From: Prevotellaceae bacterium HUN156
GTDB taxonomy: Bacteria; Bacteroidota; Bacteroidia; Bacteroidales; Bacteroidaceae
Reading direction: 5' to 3'
Assembly: GCA_900119285.1 (NCBI GenBank)
Contig: FPIT01000006.1
Location: forward strand, 2,569 to 66,568
Length of the DNA: 64,000 nt
Shown here: one piece after another, positions 44,886 to 54,089 of the stretch
Position numbering within the stretch: position 1 is the stretch's first letter
How the letters are laid out: the number at the start of each line of letters is the position of its first letter
The notes under the pieces: generated by a model
Told to the model about the DNA's origin: nothing
The model's input: only the letters and a program-made list of their open reading frames with translations
Databases searched by the model: none
Made by a program: the position numbers and the translations under genes

Positions 44886-45631
44886 TACTTATATCAAACG
44901 ACGACGGATATCAAGCAAAAGGCATTAATTATCTTATAGACATCGTAAAGGATTACGACGATGTATTAGTTTGCGCACCCGATTCTGCGCGCAGCGGTTT
45001 CGCTTGCGCATTTACTGCAAATGATCCCTTGCGCCTCACATTACAGCGCAAAGAGCCAGGCGTGGAGGTATGGTCATGCAACGGAACACCCGTGGATTGC
45101 GTAAAGATGGCATTGGCTGAGCTGTGCAGAGAAAAGCCTCGCATGGTGATTGGTGGTATCAATCATGGCGACAATGCCTCTGTCAATACGCACTACTCAG
45201 GTACTATGGGCGTTACCACTGAGGGCTGTATGAAGTATATTCCTTCTGTAGCCTTCTCACTCTGCGACTATGCTGCTGATGCTGATTTCAATCCATTAGA
45301 GAAATACATCCGTGAGATAGTACAGCGTGTATTGCGTGAGGGACTGCCCAAGGGTGTCTGCCTGAACATCAATTTCCCGAAGGCAGAGACTTTCAATGGC
45401 ATAAAGGTTTGTCGCATGTCACAAGGCTCATGGTTGGGCGAATGTACCAAATGTCACCATCCACGTGGTTATGACTACTGGTGGATGATGGGACACTACC
45501 ATAATGACGAACCAGAGGCTCAGGATACCGACCGCTGGGCACTGGACAACAACTATGTTTCCATCATGCCAACACGCATCGACGTGACAGCATATGAAGC
45601 GATGGAGCAGTTTAAGAGTTGGGAACAATAA
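44882..45631 (+). CDS. surE: 5'/3'-nucleotidase SurE
   Basis: A 249-aa survival protein and metal-dependent nucleotidase. The N-terminal LISNDDGYQAKGINYLIDIV provides the DD metal ligands, APDSARSGFACAFT the Ser/Asn ligands, and VIGGINHGDNASVNTHYSGT MGV the Asn ligand and catalytic region. Full length. It is in an operon with SemiSWEET (overlap) and lpxB (12-base gap). Confidence 0.95.
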   Translation: MILISNDDGYQAKGINYLIDIVKDYDDVLVCAPDSARSGFACAFTANDPLRLTLQRKEPGVEVWSCNGTPVDCVKMALAELCREKPRMVIGGINHGDNASVNTHYSGTMGVTTEGCMKYIPSVAFSLCDYAADADFNPLEKYIREIVQRVLREGLPKGVCLNINFPKAETFNGIKVCRMSQGSWLGECTKCHHPRGYDYWWMMGHYHNDEPEAQDTDRWALDNNYVSIMPTRIDVTAYEAMEQFKSWEQ

Positions 45632-45643
45632 TCTTTCATCTTC

Positions 45644-46771
45644 ATGAAGTATTACCTGATAGCCGGAGAAGCCAGTGGTGACCTGCATGCGTCACACCTA
45701 ATGATGGAACTGAAGCGCCAAGATTCGGAGGCTGAGTTCCGTTTCTTTGGTGGCGACCTGATGGCAGCAGTAGGCGGCACTCGTGTGAAACATTATCGCG
45801 AGTTGGCATATATGGGATTCATTCCTGTATTACTCCATCTGCGCACCATTCTGCGCAATATGCGCTTCTGCAAGCAGGACATTAGAGAATGGCAACCCGA
45901 CGTGGTAATCCTTGTAGACTATCCAGGCTTTAACCTCGACATCGCAAAGGATATTCATAGAAAGAGAGAAGGAGGAAAGCCCAAGGTATATTACTATATC
46001 GCTCCAAAGATATGGGCATGGAAAGAGCATCGCATCAAGAATATCAAGCGCGACATTGACGAGCTATTCTCTATCCTACCCTTCGAGGTAGACTTCTTTG
46101 AAAAGAAACATCACTACCCTATCCACTATGTAGGCAATCCTACGGCTATGGAAGTGAGACAATTCTTAGCTTCTTATACTCCCTCGCAAGAGAATAGACC
46201 CCTTATCGCCCTATTGGCTGGTTCGCGTAAACAGGAGATAAAGGAGAATCTGCCTGCGATGATTGAGGCTACACGCCATCTCACAAATCAATACGATATT
46301 GTATTGGCTGGAGCGCCAAGCATAGAGCCCAGCTACTACGAACAGTTCCTTACTGGCAGTAAGGTGCGTCTGGTAGTCAACGAGACCTATCCGCTGTTGG
46401 CAAAGGCTACTGCAGCATTAGTAACAAGTGGTACGGCAACGCTGGAAACTTGCATATTCCGTGTGCCACAGGTGGTCTGCTACAGAACACCGATGCCTCG
46501 CCTATTTGGATTCCTAAGAAAGTTATTCCTGAAGGTAAAGTATGTATCGTTAGTCAACCTGATAGCCAACCGTGAGATGGTGAAAGAGTTGGTTGCCAAT
46601 ACCTTCAGCGTAGACAACATTCGCCAAGAGTTGGAAACTATTCTACCTAATGGCAACAAGCGCCAGCAAATGCTGGAAGACTATGAGGAGGTACACCGAC
46701 TGTTGGGTGAGAGCGATGCTCCCCAAAAGGCAGCAAAAGAAATGATTGAGAGATTGAATATCAAAAATTAA
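45644..46771 (+). CDS. lpxB: Lipid-A-disaccharide synthase
   Basis: A 375-aa GT19 glycosyltransferase joining UDP-diacylglucosamine and lipid X in lipid A synthesis. It begins YYLIAGEASGDLHASHLM and has VVILVDYPGFNLDIAK, YYIAPKIWAWKEHRIKNIK, LLAGSRKQEIKENLPAMIEA and the C-terminal LVTSGTATLETCIFRVPQVV. It is typically adjacent to surE in Bacteroidota. Confidence 0.95.
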   Translation: MKYYLIAGEASGDLHASHLMMELKRQDSEAEFRFFGGDLMAAVGGTRVKHYRELAYMGFIPVLLHLRTILRNMRFCKQDIREWQPDVVILVDYPGFNLDIAKDIHRKREGGKPKVYYYIAPKIWAWKEHRIKNIKRDIDELFSILPFEVDFFEKKHHYPIHYVGNPTAMEVRQFLASYTPSQENRPLIALLAGSRKQEIKENLPAMIEATRHLTNQYDIVLAGAPSIEPSYYEQFLTGSKVRLVVNETYPLLAKATAALVTSGTATLETCIFRVPQVVCYRTPMPRLFGFLRKLFLKVKYVSLVNLIANREMVKELVANTFSVDNIRQELETILPNGNKRQQMLEDYEEVHRLLGESDAPQKAAKEMIERLNIKN

Positions 46772-46777
46772 ATTCAT

Positions 46778-47482
46778 ATGAGAAAAACTATTGTATTTAT
46801 CATGACGCTGGTGTCTGCACTGACAGTTAGCGCACAGAACATTCAATTGCACTATGATTTTGGTCGCAACATCTATCCAGATGAAGAGGCTGGTCGCGCA
46901 AAAGCAACTATCACATTAGAACAGTTTAAGGCTGACCAGTGGGGCTCATGGTTCTACTTTGTTGACCTTGACCTCTCAAGAAACTTCATGGAGAGTGCCT
47001 ACACTGAGATTTCTCGCGAATTCAACTTTGAGAAAGAGAGTCCTTTCGCAGCTCACTTTGAATATAACGGAGGCTTGAATAGATTTGGCAGTTTCCAGCA
47101 GGCAGCATTAGTGGGTGCAGCCTATAATGGTCATACTGCAGACTTCTCTAAGACATGGTCAGTACAGCTGATGTATAAGCACTTCTTCAAAAGCTACGAA
47201 TACACAAATGCTTATGAGAGTGCACAGTTGACGGGTGTATGGGGAATGAACTTCCTCGACAACAAACTGCGTTTCTCTGGATTCATTGACTTCTGGCGTG
47301 GTGAGAAGGTGAATGGACATGGTTGTCTGGTTATCCTTACTGAGCCTCAGTTATGGTACAATGTTACTGAGCACTTTAGCATCGGTACGGAATGGGAAAT
47401 ATCAAATAACTTCGTGTATAACACCTATAACGACAAGACATTCTTCATCAATCCCACTGTAGCCATTAAGTGGAATATGTAA
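46778..47482 (+). CDS. DUF5020 family outer membrane protein
   Basis: A 234-aa protein with signal peptide (FIMTLVSALTVSAQ). The mature protein is built of alternating beta strands (IQLHYDFGRNIYPDE, WGSWFYFVDLDLS, FSIGTEWEISNNFV) ending in an aromatic-rich strand FFINPTVAIKWNM, as expected of a beta barrel. It matches the DUF5020/nucleoside-channel-like proteins that follow lpxB in Bacteroidota. Cargo unknown, but surE releasing nucleosides next door would fit. Confidence 0.8.
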   Translation: MRKTIVFIMTLVSALTVSAQNIQLHYDFGRNIYPDEEAGRAKATITLEQFKADQWGSWFYFVDLDLSRNFMESAYTEISREFNFEKESPFAAHFEYNGGLNRFGSFQQAALVGAAYNGHTADFSKTWSVQLMYKHFFKSYEYTNAYESAQLTGVWGMNFLDNKLRFSGFIDFWRGEKVNGHGCLVILTEPQLWYNVTEHFSIGTEWEISNNFVYNTYNDKTFFINPTVAIKWNM

Positions 47483-48325
47483 TTAGAATACCATATAGCG
47501 GCCACTCTGCTGCATAAACACAGCTTCGTGGGCAGCTTCCTGACAGATGGTAGCCTCTTCAGCACTGATAGTAGCAGGTCTGTAGCGGTTACCATCTATT
47601 ATTCTGCCCGTCAGCACCTCACACCAAGTACAAGCAGCTGTATAGCGACCAAGGGTATACGACAAGTGATAACCATCACGATTGAGAATGTCGCCAAGAC
47701 GATAGCGAGCCAACTGAATAGCAATACCACTGGGGATGACACGCTTGATGCCCACCTTTGGCAACGTATTAAGCATGCTATTGACAATCATGCTATACAT
47801 CTTATGCTGGTTATTATCATAAGGAGCATAACGCTCGTTGGTAAACTCTTCTGCATACGCCCATGTCATGTGCCACAAGAACGTCACATGCAGATTAGTG
47901 GTGTAGCTCTGTACTAAACGCTTCAACTGAGGCAACTTGCTGTAGGAAGACTCGATACCAGACAGATGACTGGCTTGCTGGAGAGTAATAATATCCCACT
48001 GCTCGTCACGAATGATGGAGCGCAAACCTTTCTTATTGCGTACCGCACGCACACCACCAACCACCTTACGGTAGACGTAAGCGGGTTTATCGTTGCGCAG
48101 ATTATTATAGTGAGTTTCAATAGAGCATCCAGGAATATAAGCATTACCGATTATCAGCGAGTCGCCTTGGGCAGCAGCCAGTTCATAAAGATACTGTTCT
48201 ACAGCATCCTGAGAAAAACTGTTGCCGATAGCCAATACTTTAATAACCTTTGCATCTGAAGACAAACAGGTAAAAAGGGTAAGTAGTAAAAACATACATA
48301 CCTTTTTGCTCCATATCGTATTCAT
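47483..48325 (-). CDS. DUF4886 domain secreted protein
   Basis: A 280-aa protein. I took ATG 48325 (MNTIWSKKVCMFLLLTLFTC); 48343 is also possible. An SGNH-like layout is seen: IKVLAIGNSFSQDAVEQYLY with the GNSFS nucleophile block, WDIITLQQASHLSG, and VIPSGIAIQLARYRLGDILN RDGYHLSYTLGRY with DxxH. DUF4886 proteins are probably esterases acting on glycans or peptidoglycan; the substrate is unknown. It converges with the DUF5020 gene, with no gap between the two stop codons. Confidence 0.8.
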   Translation of the reverse strand: MNTIWSKKVCMFLLLTLFTCLSSDAKVIKVLAIGNSFSQDAVEQYLYELAAAQGDSLIIGNAYIPGCSIETHYNNLRNDKPAYVYRKVVGGVRAVRNKKGLRSIIRDEQWDIITLQQASHLSGIESSYSKLPQLKRLVQSYTTNLHVTFLWHMTWAYAEEFTNERYAPYDNNQHKMYSMIVNSMLNTLPKVGIKRVIPSGIAIQLARYRLGDILNRDGYHLSYTLGRYTAACTWCEVLTGRIIDGNRYRPATISAEEATICQEAAHEAVFMQQSGRYMVF

Positions 48326-48384
48326 ATTCATCACTCTACTCATCTCTATTCTCCCTTCTTAATCTTTTTACCCTTTTACTTTTA

Positions 48385-48930
48385 TTATTTTTTTACCTTT
48401 CTCAACTTCCTCAATGCCTGATCACGCACTTGGCGCACGCGTTCTCGCTTCAGTCCCAGCACCTCGGCAATCTCAGCCATGGTCTGTCGTTCTGCATTGA
48501 CACCGAAATAGCGTTTCACTACCTCTTGTTCACGCTCGTTGAGCACAGTGATGCCACTCAACAAGTCTGCACTCAGCGTTGTGTGTTCAACCACGGCATC
48601 CGTCTTGGGAGCATCGTGGTCTTCGAGTACATTGAGTAGTGTATAATTATTGCGACTGCCTACGGGTAGAGACTCATCGGTAGAGCGAGTCTCCACATCT
48701 ACAGTCAGTTTACTGATGGCAGCCTCTATGCTGCGGCGGATATAGGGTGCAGCAAAGGTAACAAAAGGTTTACCGCGAGAGACATCAAACTTCTCGGCAG
48801 CTTTCATCAAACCAATGCATCCCTCACTGACTAAATCGTCGGTGGAGAGAATGTCACTCTGATATTGTCGAGCCAGTGTTACCACATACCCCATAGTGCC
48901 TGCCACCAGCTTCTCTTGTTCCTTAGTCAT
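48385..48930 (-). CDS. Sigma-70 family RNA polymerase sigma factor
   Basis: A 181-aa sigma factor: region 2 (GYVVTLARQYQSDILSTDDL, EGCIGLMKAAEKFDVSRGKP FVTFAAPYIRRSI) and region 4 (LNEREQEVVKRYFGV, TMAEIAEVLGLKRERVRQVR, DQALRKLRKVKK). Region 1.1 is missing and region 3 is very short, so this is a small alternative factor with primary-sigma-like DNA-recognition residues, unlike a normal ECF factor. No anti-sigma gene is adjacent. It lies 12 bases from cdsA, in the same direction. Confidence 0.88.
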   Translation of the reverse strand: MTKEQEKLVAGTMGYVVTLARQYQSDILSTDDLVSEGCIGLMKAAEKFDVSRGKPFVTFAAPYIRRSIEAAISKLTVDVETRSTDESLPVGSRNNYTLLNVLEDHDAPKTDAVVEHTTLSADLLSGITVLNEREQEVVKRYFGVNAERQTMAEIAEVLGLKRERVRQVRDQALRKLRKVKK

Positions 48931-48942
48931 TTAATAAACGAA

Positions 48943-49794
48943 TTAAAACATTGACAATGTATACAAGTATACAACAGCAGCAGGGATGGCCAACAACGAC
49001 GAATCGAAGCGATCGAGCATGCCACCATGTCCTGGCAGGATATTACCTGAATCCTTAATACCCAATGTGCGCTTGAAGAGACTTTCTACTAAGTCGCCCC
49101 ATGTACCGAAAACCACAACAACGAGTCCCAGTCCTAACCATTCGGGCATAGTGAGCATCTGTTCCTGATCGAGATAATAGCTGATGGCATAGGCTGCAGC
49201 CAAAACGAAGACGGCTCCACCAATGCTTCCCTCCCACGACTTAGCTGGAGAGATTCGTGGAAACAGCTTATGACGACCTATCAGCGAACCTACACAATAG
49301 GCTCCAGAATCATTAACCCACAGGAATACGAATACGCTCAGTGGCAACAAGGTATTAAAGGCTACGATGCCCTCATTGGTAGCATTGAATGCCAACACGT
49401 TGAGCAATGAGAACGGCAATGCGATATACATCTGGGGCAGCATAGTATAAGCCCAGTCTTGTATGGGGTCTTTCTGCTTCAGGTAGAGCTCTGCTACCAA
49501 AAGATAGATAATCGTTACGAGGTAAGGAATAAAAACCACCGACTTAGCCACGCCAGCATACATATCGCTGCAGAAATATGTCATTGCAAAGAAGAAATAA
49601 ACGGCAGCAACGGTAGAGATAAAGCGGTTGACAGTGATGTCTTCGCGCTCATTGACCAATCCCGTAAACTCCCACACCGTCAATCCTGTGACAAGACTAA
49701 ACAGCAGCACCATAGCTTCTGGACGCAGGAAACTGGCAACTATTGCGGCAACAAAGATAATGCCAGTAATCGTTCGAACAATGAAATTTTTCAT
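48943..49794 (-). CDS. cdsA: Phosphatidate cytidylyltransferase
   Basis: A 283-aa integral membrane enzyme making CDP-diacylglycerol from phosphatidate and CTP. About seven membrane helices. The family signature is at the C-terminus: SPAKSWEGSIGG, then GDLVESLFKRTLGIKDSG, then PGHGGMLDRFDSSL. It starts 12 bases after the ftsH stop, in the same operon. Confidence 0.95.
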   Translation of the reverse strand: MKNFIVRTITGIIFVAAIVASFLRPEAMVLLFSLVTGLTVWEFTGLVNEREDITVNRFISTVAAVYFFFAMTYFCSDMYAGVAKSVVFIPYLVTIIYLLVAELYLKQKDPIQDWAYTMLPQMYIALPFSLLNVLAFNATNEGIVAFNTLLPLSVFVFLWVNDSGAYCVGSLIGRHKLFPRISPAKSWEGSIGGAVFVLAAAYAISYYLDQEQMLTMPEWLGLGLVVVVFGTWGDLVESLFKRTLGIKDSGNILPGHGGMLDRFDSSLLAIPAAVVYLYTLSMF

Positions 49795-49806
49795 AATGAT
49801 TCTCAG

Positions 49807-51846
49807 TTATTTACTTTCCGTATTCTCGGTGTCTTCCGCCTTATCCTTATTATCTGTATTCTCAGACAGCAAGCCTAACTCTTTTGCACGTTCTTCTGCC
49901 ATACGCTCAGCATCAGCACGCATCTGTGCTTCCAAGAGTTCTTCAGAACGACTTGTCCAAGGACGCTTGCCGAAGATTTTCTCTACATCATCAGCAAAGA
50001 TGACTTCACGTTCTACCAGCAGTTGTGCCAACTGAGCATGACCCTCCTTGTGTTCCTCCAGAATCTTCTTGGCACGCTCATACTGCTCGTTCACCATCTT
50101 CAGCACCTCATCATCCATAATCTTGGCTGTGGTCTCTGAATAAGGTTTCTGGAAAGAATATTCCTGCTGATTGTAGTAGCACAGGTTGGGCAACTTCTCA
50201 CTCATACCTGCGTATGCCACCATTCCATAAGCCTGTTTTGTGGTACGCTCCAAGTCGTTCATGGCTCCCGTAGAGATATGACCAACAAACAGCTCTTCGG
50301 CAGCGCGACCACCCAACAATGAGCACATCTCATCAAGCATCGCTTCTTTGGTCTGCAGTACACGCTCCTCTGGCAGATACCAGGCAGCACCCAACGCACG
50401 ACCACGGGGAACAATGCTTACCTTTACCAATGGATTGGCAAACTCTGTGAACCATGAAATGGTAGCATGACCAGCCTCATGGATGGCAATAGATTTCTTC
50501 TCCGCCTCCGTCATCACCTTGGTTTTCTTTTCCAAACCACCAATGATGCGATCTACAGCATCCAAGAAATCCTGCTTGCCTACTGCCTCACGATTATGGC
50601 GGGCAGCAATCAGAGCGGCCTCATTACATACGTTGGCTATATCGGCACCTGAGAAACCTGGTGTCTGACGAGCCAAGAAGTCTATATCTACAGTATTGTC
50701 AAGCTTCAATGGTTTCAGGTGAACCATGAAGACTTCCTTACGTTCGTTCAGGTCGGGTAGATCTACATGTATCTGACGGTCGAAACGTCCAGCACGCAAC
50801 AGTGCAGAGTCCAACATATCGGCACGGTTGGTAGCAGCCAGCGTGATAATACCACTATTAGTACCAAAACCATCCATCTCGGTAAGTAGCGCATTCAGTG
50901 TATTCTCACGCTCATCATTACCACCCATGGCTGGATTCTTTGAACGAGCACGACCTACAGCATCAATCTCATCAATAAAGATAATACAGGGAGCCTTGGT
51001 CTTGGCTTTCTCAAAGAGGTCGCGAACACGAGAGGCACCCACACCCACAAACATCTCCACAAAGTCAGAACCTGACATCGAGAAGAAGGGTACGCCAGCC
51101 TCGCCTGCCACAGCCTTAGCCAACAAGGTCTTACCTGTTCCTGGAGGACCTACCAACAAAGCGCCCTTGGGTATCTTACCACCCAAGTCGGTATATTTCT
51201 GAGGACTCTTCAGAAAGTCCACAATCTCCTGCATCTCCTGTTTGGCACCTGCCTGACCAGCCACATCCTTAAAGGTAATGCCCAGTTCGCCACCTTTCTC
51301 ATACATCTGAGCCTTCGACTTGCCAACATTAAACAAGCCTGCGCCACCCATAGGAGCACCACCGCCCATACGACGCATGATAAACATCCATACTAGGATG
51401 ATACCACCTAAGAACAGGATGTTGCCAATCAACGATGAGAAGAAGTCGTTGTCCTTACTATTATCATACGAGAACTTTCCCGTAAACTTCTTCGCTTCGC
51501 GCTCTGCATTGATAAATTGTTCTACCTGGTCAACACTACCAATCTCAACCATCACGCTGGGTTTCTCGCCAGTCTGCTGCACACCCTGATGAAAGACATC
51601 ACGGATATGTTCTGGCTTGACAAACATCTCCACCGTATTCTGGTATTTGTTAACTACAATTTCTTGGGCATAGCCTTTCTCCACCATAGCCTTAAAGTCA
51701 GAATACTTCACGGTGGTAGAGATACTCGATTTCTCCTGACCACCCCAAAAGTAGAAAGCCAAGAGCCCTACGAGCACCAGTCCATAGATCCAACTCATAT
51801 TGAATCGAGGCATCTGGGGTCTGTTGTTATTCTGTTGCTGTTCCAA
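49807..51846 (-). CDS. ftsH: ATP-dependent zinc metalloprotease FtsH
   Basis: A 679-aa membrane AAA+ protease. N-terminal helix ([18 protein letters not shown]), periplasmic domain, second helix ([19 protein letters not shown]), Walker [20 protein letters not shown], Walker [13 protein letters not shown], second region of homology [20 protein letters not shown], and the zinc site HEAGH in [13 protein letters not shown]. It degrades membrane and short-lived proteins, often controlling lipid A synthesis. Full length. Confidence 0.97.
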   Translation of the reverse strand: MEQQQNNNRPQMPRFNMSWIYGLVLVGLLAFYFWGGQEKSSISTTVKYSDFKAMVEKGYAQEIVVNKYQNTVEMFVKPEHIRDVFHQGVQQTGEKPSVMVEIGSVDQVEQFINAEREAKKFTGKFSYDNSKDNDFFSSLIGNILFLGGIILVWMFIMRRMGGGAPMGGAGLFNVGKSKAQMYEKGGELGITFKDVAGQAGAKQEMQEIVDFLKSPQKYTDLGGKIPKGALLVGPPGTGKTLLAKAVAGEAGVPFFSMSGSDFVEMFVGVGASRVRDLFEKAKTKAPCIIFIDEIDAVGRARSKNPAMGGNDERENTLNALLTEMDGFGTNSGIITLAATNRADMLDSALLRAGRFDRQIHVDLPDLNERKEVFMVHLKPLKLDNTVDIDFLARQTPGFSGADIANVCNEAALIAARHNREAVGKQDFLDAVDRIIGGLEKKTKVMTEAEKKSIAIHEAGHATISWFTEFANPLVKVSIVPRGRALGAAWYLPEERVLQTKEAMLDEMCSLLGGRAAEELFVGHISTGAMNDLERTTKQAYGMVAYAGMSEKLPNLCYYNQQEYSFQKPYSETTAKIMDDEVLKMVNEQYERAKKILEEHKEGHAQLAQLLVEREVIFADDVEKIFGKRPWTSRSEELLEAQMRADAERMAEERAKELGLLSENTDNKDKAEDTENTESK

Positions 51847-51883
51847 AATATTCTTATATTATAATATTCCTATAAATAAATGC

Positions 51884-52243
51884 TTAGTCCTCATCGGGAA
51901 TCCAAGTCATAGGAGCATCTTCCCATAAATGCTCCAAGTCGTAGTATTCACGAACGTCAGGCTGGAAGATGTGTACCATCACATCACTATAGTCCATTGC
52001 CACCCACTGGGCATTATCTTGTCCAGCTACCATCGATGGTTTCTCGCCCAGCTCCTTACGAGCCATCTCTCCCACCGACTCAGTGATAGCATCTACTTGT
52101 GCGGGTGAACTACCCTGACATATCACGAAATAGTTACAAATAGCACCGTCTACGGCATTCAAATCAACTACCACGATGCGCTTTCCTTTTTTCTCTTGTA
52201 TTCCTTTGGTTATAGTTTCTACTAATTGTGTTACTTGTTCCAT
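51884..52243 (-). CDS. rsfS: Ribosome silencing factor RsfS
   Basis: A 119-aa protein of the RsfS/Iojap family, which binds uL14 and blocks subunit joining during starvation. Landmarks: VVDLNAVDGAICNYFVICQG, SPAQVDAITESVGEMARKEL, QWVAMDYSDVMVHIFQPDVR EYYDLEHLWED. It starts the leftward rsfS-ftsH-cdsA-sigma block. Confidence 0.94.
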   Translation of the reverse strand: MEQVTQLVETITKGIQEKKGKRIVVVDLNAVDGAICNYFVICQGSSPAQVDAITESVGEMARKELGEKPSMVAGQDNAQWVAMDYSDVMVHIFQPDVREYYDLEHLWEDAPMTWIPDED

Positions 52244-52267
52244 TAACTATTATATTATTTTAAGGCA

Positions 52268-52275
52268 CAAAGATA
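52268..52275 (-). promoter_or_regulatory. -7 element of the rsfS promoter
   Basis: Minus-strand TATCTTTG, 24 bases before the rsfS start. Confidence 0.55.
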
Positions 52276-52345
52276 CAAATTTATGTGGTAATAAAGGCGA
52301 AAAAAGCATTTTTTTGCGCTTTTTTATAAAAAACACGCAATTTTT

Positions 52346-52376
52346 TTTGCAGGTTCGGAAAAAAGTAGTACCTTTG
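52346..52376 (+). promoter_or_regulatory. Promoter of tRNA-Gln
   Basis: TTTG (52346-52349), 19 bases, TACCTTTG (52369-52376), an exact consensus, 43 bases before the tRNA. Confidence 0.8.
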
Positions 52377-52419
52377 CACTCGCATTTCGGGAGACACCTC
52401 TTGAGAATAGCAAAAACAG

Positions 52420-52490
52420 TGGGGTATGGTGTAATGGTAACACTGCAGATTCTGGTCCTGCCTTTCCTGGTTCGAGTCCGGGTACCCCAA
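52420..52490 (+). tRNA. tRNA-Gln (anticodon CTG)
   Basis: A 71-nt cloverleaf. Acceptor TGGGGTA pairs with TACCCCA, D stem GTGT/ACAC, anticodon loop TTCTGGT (CTG at 34-36), T stem CCTGG/CCGGG around TTCGAGT. As in E. coli tRNA-Gln, base 1 is U. The last anticodon-stem pair is A-C. CCA is not encoded. Confidence 0.92.
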
Positions 52491-52498
52491 CAAGAAAT

Positions 52499-52532
52499 CG
52501 CAAGCAACTTATACAAGTGCTTGCGTTTTTTG
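52499..52532 (+). terminator. Terminator after tRNA-Gln
   Basis: CGCAAGC...GCTTGCG stem extended by ACTT/AAGT with one bulge, then TTTTTT. Confidence 0.8.
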
Positions 52533-52661
52533 TTTTCATCTATGTCGATAGATTATTTCTCTACCGGCAAGATTGCTTGCCACAATCTTGAGTGGCATTG
52601 CAATCCGGTCGATAGGGCACACACATTCTTAAATTCACATGCAGGAGCAACCACCAATATA

Positions 52662-52787
52662 TTAATGTGGATGCTTAATGATACGCCAACAGGTTATAAG
52701 AAACCATATAGCACCAACAGCAACCAACATCCAAAACAGAATCTCTGCCAGATGGTCATTCAACAAGGTTACCATTGTATGAAACAT
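52662..52787 (-). CDS. Hidden 41-aa single-pass membrane peptide
   Basis: A frame from ATG 52787: MFHTMVTLLNDHLAEILF, WMLVAVGAIWFLITC, WRIIKHPH, stop at 52662. ATG 52775 is an alternative. There is one clear membrane helix with a short basic cytoplasmic tail, the typical plan of a regulatory or toxic membrane peptide. It lies about 70 bases after a -7-like TAACTTTG and four 20-bp repeats, in a stretch otherwise free of genes (52533-53006). No homologue is known to me; it could still be a chance frame. Confidence 0.5.
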   Translation of the reverse strand: MFHTMVTLLNDHLAEILFWMLVAVGAIWFLITCWRIIKHPH

Positions 52788-52855
52788 ATTAAAATACACA
52801 CTTATTATATTTTTAAGGCTAAGGTCTATGGATGGACCTTTTCATTTTCACGCTG

Positions 52856-52863
52856 CAAAGTTA
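52856..52863 (-). promoter_or_regulatory. -7 element before the 41-aa peptide
   Basis: Minus-strand TAACTTTG, followed by GCAGCG as at other promoters here. No -33 at 19-20 bases; the four 20-bp repeats begin 23 bases upstream instead. Confidence 0.55.
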
Positions 52864-52886
52864 CATAGATTTCTACAAACAATCGA

Positions 52887-52967
52887 TTGCAAATTGTACA
52901 AACATCTTGCATTTTTCAAAAAATATATTGCAAATTGTACAGAAGCCTTGCAAATTATACAAAAGAA
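52887..52967 (-). repeat. Four tandem 20-bp repeats, possible operator
   Basis: TTGCA begins at 52887, 52907, 52928 and 52948 (spacing 20, 21, 20). Copies 1, 3 and 4 read TTGCAAATTRTACA; copy 2 keeps only TTGCA and AT-rich sequence. Two-turn spacing puts all sites on one DNA face. Confidence 0.8.
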
Positions 52968-52979
52968 GAATGAGAGATA

Positions 52980-53008
52980 AAAAAATGCCGATTAAATCGG
53001 CATTTTTT
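52980..53008 (-). terminator. Terminator of the export operon
   Basis: ATGCCGAT-TAA-ATCGGCAT with A6/T6 flanks, overlapping the stop codon of the AraC-type regulator. It works in either direction. Confidence 0.85.
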
Positions 53009-54080
53009 ATTTCTTATGTTTGGTACGATAATATACATTATAGGAAGGAAAACCAGATGCAAGAGCCGCAGATTCCATCGTTTCATCAGGATGATCAACT
53101 ACATATTGCTCGTAATATGCTAATCGCTGACCATTAACATAAGCGGCAAACGAACCATAACAGCGCTGGAAGGTTTGACTGACATAGGTACGGCTATAAG
53201 ATGTATGAGCCACCACGTCGTCAATCTTCAGATGAGGATCAAGAAAAGCCTGCAAGCCCACCACATAGCGATCAATCTCTTCAGCAATAAGACGCGTGCG
53301 CTCTTCTATTTCAAAAGCTTCCTGCTGAACATCTAATTCTTCTGAATCATTATCAACGGCAGAAGGCACCATGATTGCGCGTCGCCAAGCTGGTAATACT
53401 GTATTGAGAAGTACCATATTGAATATTGCCAAGAGCACATGCATAATAGCCATCCACAATGGAGAGTCAAGCAGATAGGCCGGCCAAACCAAGAATGTCA
53501 GGACAACGGGCATCAGCCATACACGACGTGCATAGTCAACAGGAAAATCCTCGGGGTTTGAATAGTTGGCATCACGAGCCTCGCGAATCCAATTCCACAC
53601 CTGCCATATAGCCAAACCACTAAAAGCCATCATAGTAACACTGGCTACAGTAATAAGTATCTGCCAGAACTGCATACCCTCGTCACTGATGAACTGGAAA
53701 GGCAGCCAAGCATTAAGCGTGGGTGGCAGCATGGCAATGATAACTACAATACCAGCAATCCAACTGACCGTTTTCCAGCGTCCCCACTGTTTTACCGTGC
53801 CAAAGAAGCAAAGCAGTAACATTCCACAATAGAAAAAGTAGGTAGCGGGAAAGTATGATTTCATCAGTATCCATGCCGATTTATCTGTAGGATTAATGAC
53901 ATAGGGCAGTAAGATGGTAGCACACAGATAGCACATGACTTGCAACCTGCGGTCTGGCCAGATATAAGAGCGATGTTCCTTGGGCTCCCGACAAGTATGA
54001 AAGAAGCGAATTATCGCAAACGCCCAACACGTTGTCAGATACAGCATCGCTGCCAAACCGTAGTAATAGTATTCATTCAT
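53007..54080 (-). CDS. Seven-helix membrane protein with AraC-type HTH
   Basis: A 357-aa membrane regulator. Seven hydrophobic helices fill residues about 1-235 (from YYYYGLAAMLYLTTCWAFAI to MHVLLAIFNMVLLNTVLP). After a linker, the last 80 residues form an AraC HTH (LKIDDVVAHTSYSRTYVSQT FQRCYGSFAAYVNGQRL, then SAALASGFPSYNVYYR). It is a one-component sensor. It is the last gene of the permease-HlyD-TolC operon and faces four repeats and a small peptide beyond the terminator; it probably senses an exported compound or envelope state. Confidence 0.85.
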   Translation of the reverse strand: MNEYYYYGLAAMLYLTTCWAFAIIRFFHTCREPKEHRSYIWPDRRLQVMCYLCATILLPYVINPTDKSAWILMKSYFPATYFFYCGMLLLCFFGTVKQWGRWKTVSWIAGIVVIIAMLPPTLNAWLPFQFISDEGMQFWQILITVASVTMMAFSGLAIWQVWNWIREARDANYSNPEDFPVDYARRVWLMPVVLTFLVWPAYLLDSPLWMAIMHVLLAIFNMVLLNTVLPAWRRAIMVPSAVDNDSEELDVQQEAFEIEERTRLIAEEIDRYVVGLQAFLDPHLKIDDVVAHTSYSRTYVSQTFQRCYGSFAAYVNGQRLAYYEQYVVDHPDETMESAALASGFPSYNVYYRTKHKK

Positions 54081-54089
54081 ATTCCAAGA

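Noticed and set aside
48344..48384. Possible heptamer array in the leader of the DUF4886 gene
   Set aside because: The purine-rich run (minus strand) has some 7-8 bp similarity but no stable register, so I do not count it with the clear arrays.
52176..52868. Plus-strand frame of 230 codons across tRNA-Gln
   Set aside because: It runs through the tRNA, its promoter and terminator, so it cannot be a real gene.
52887..52967. The four 20-bp repeats as plasmid or phage replication iterons
   Set aside because: No replication initiator gene or other replicon feature is nearby; the position at a promoter fits an operator better.
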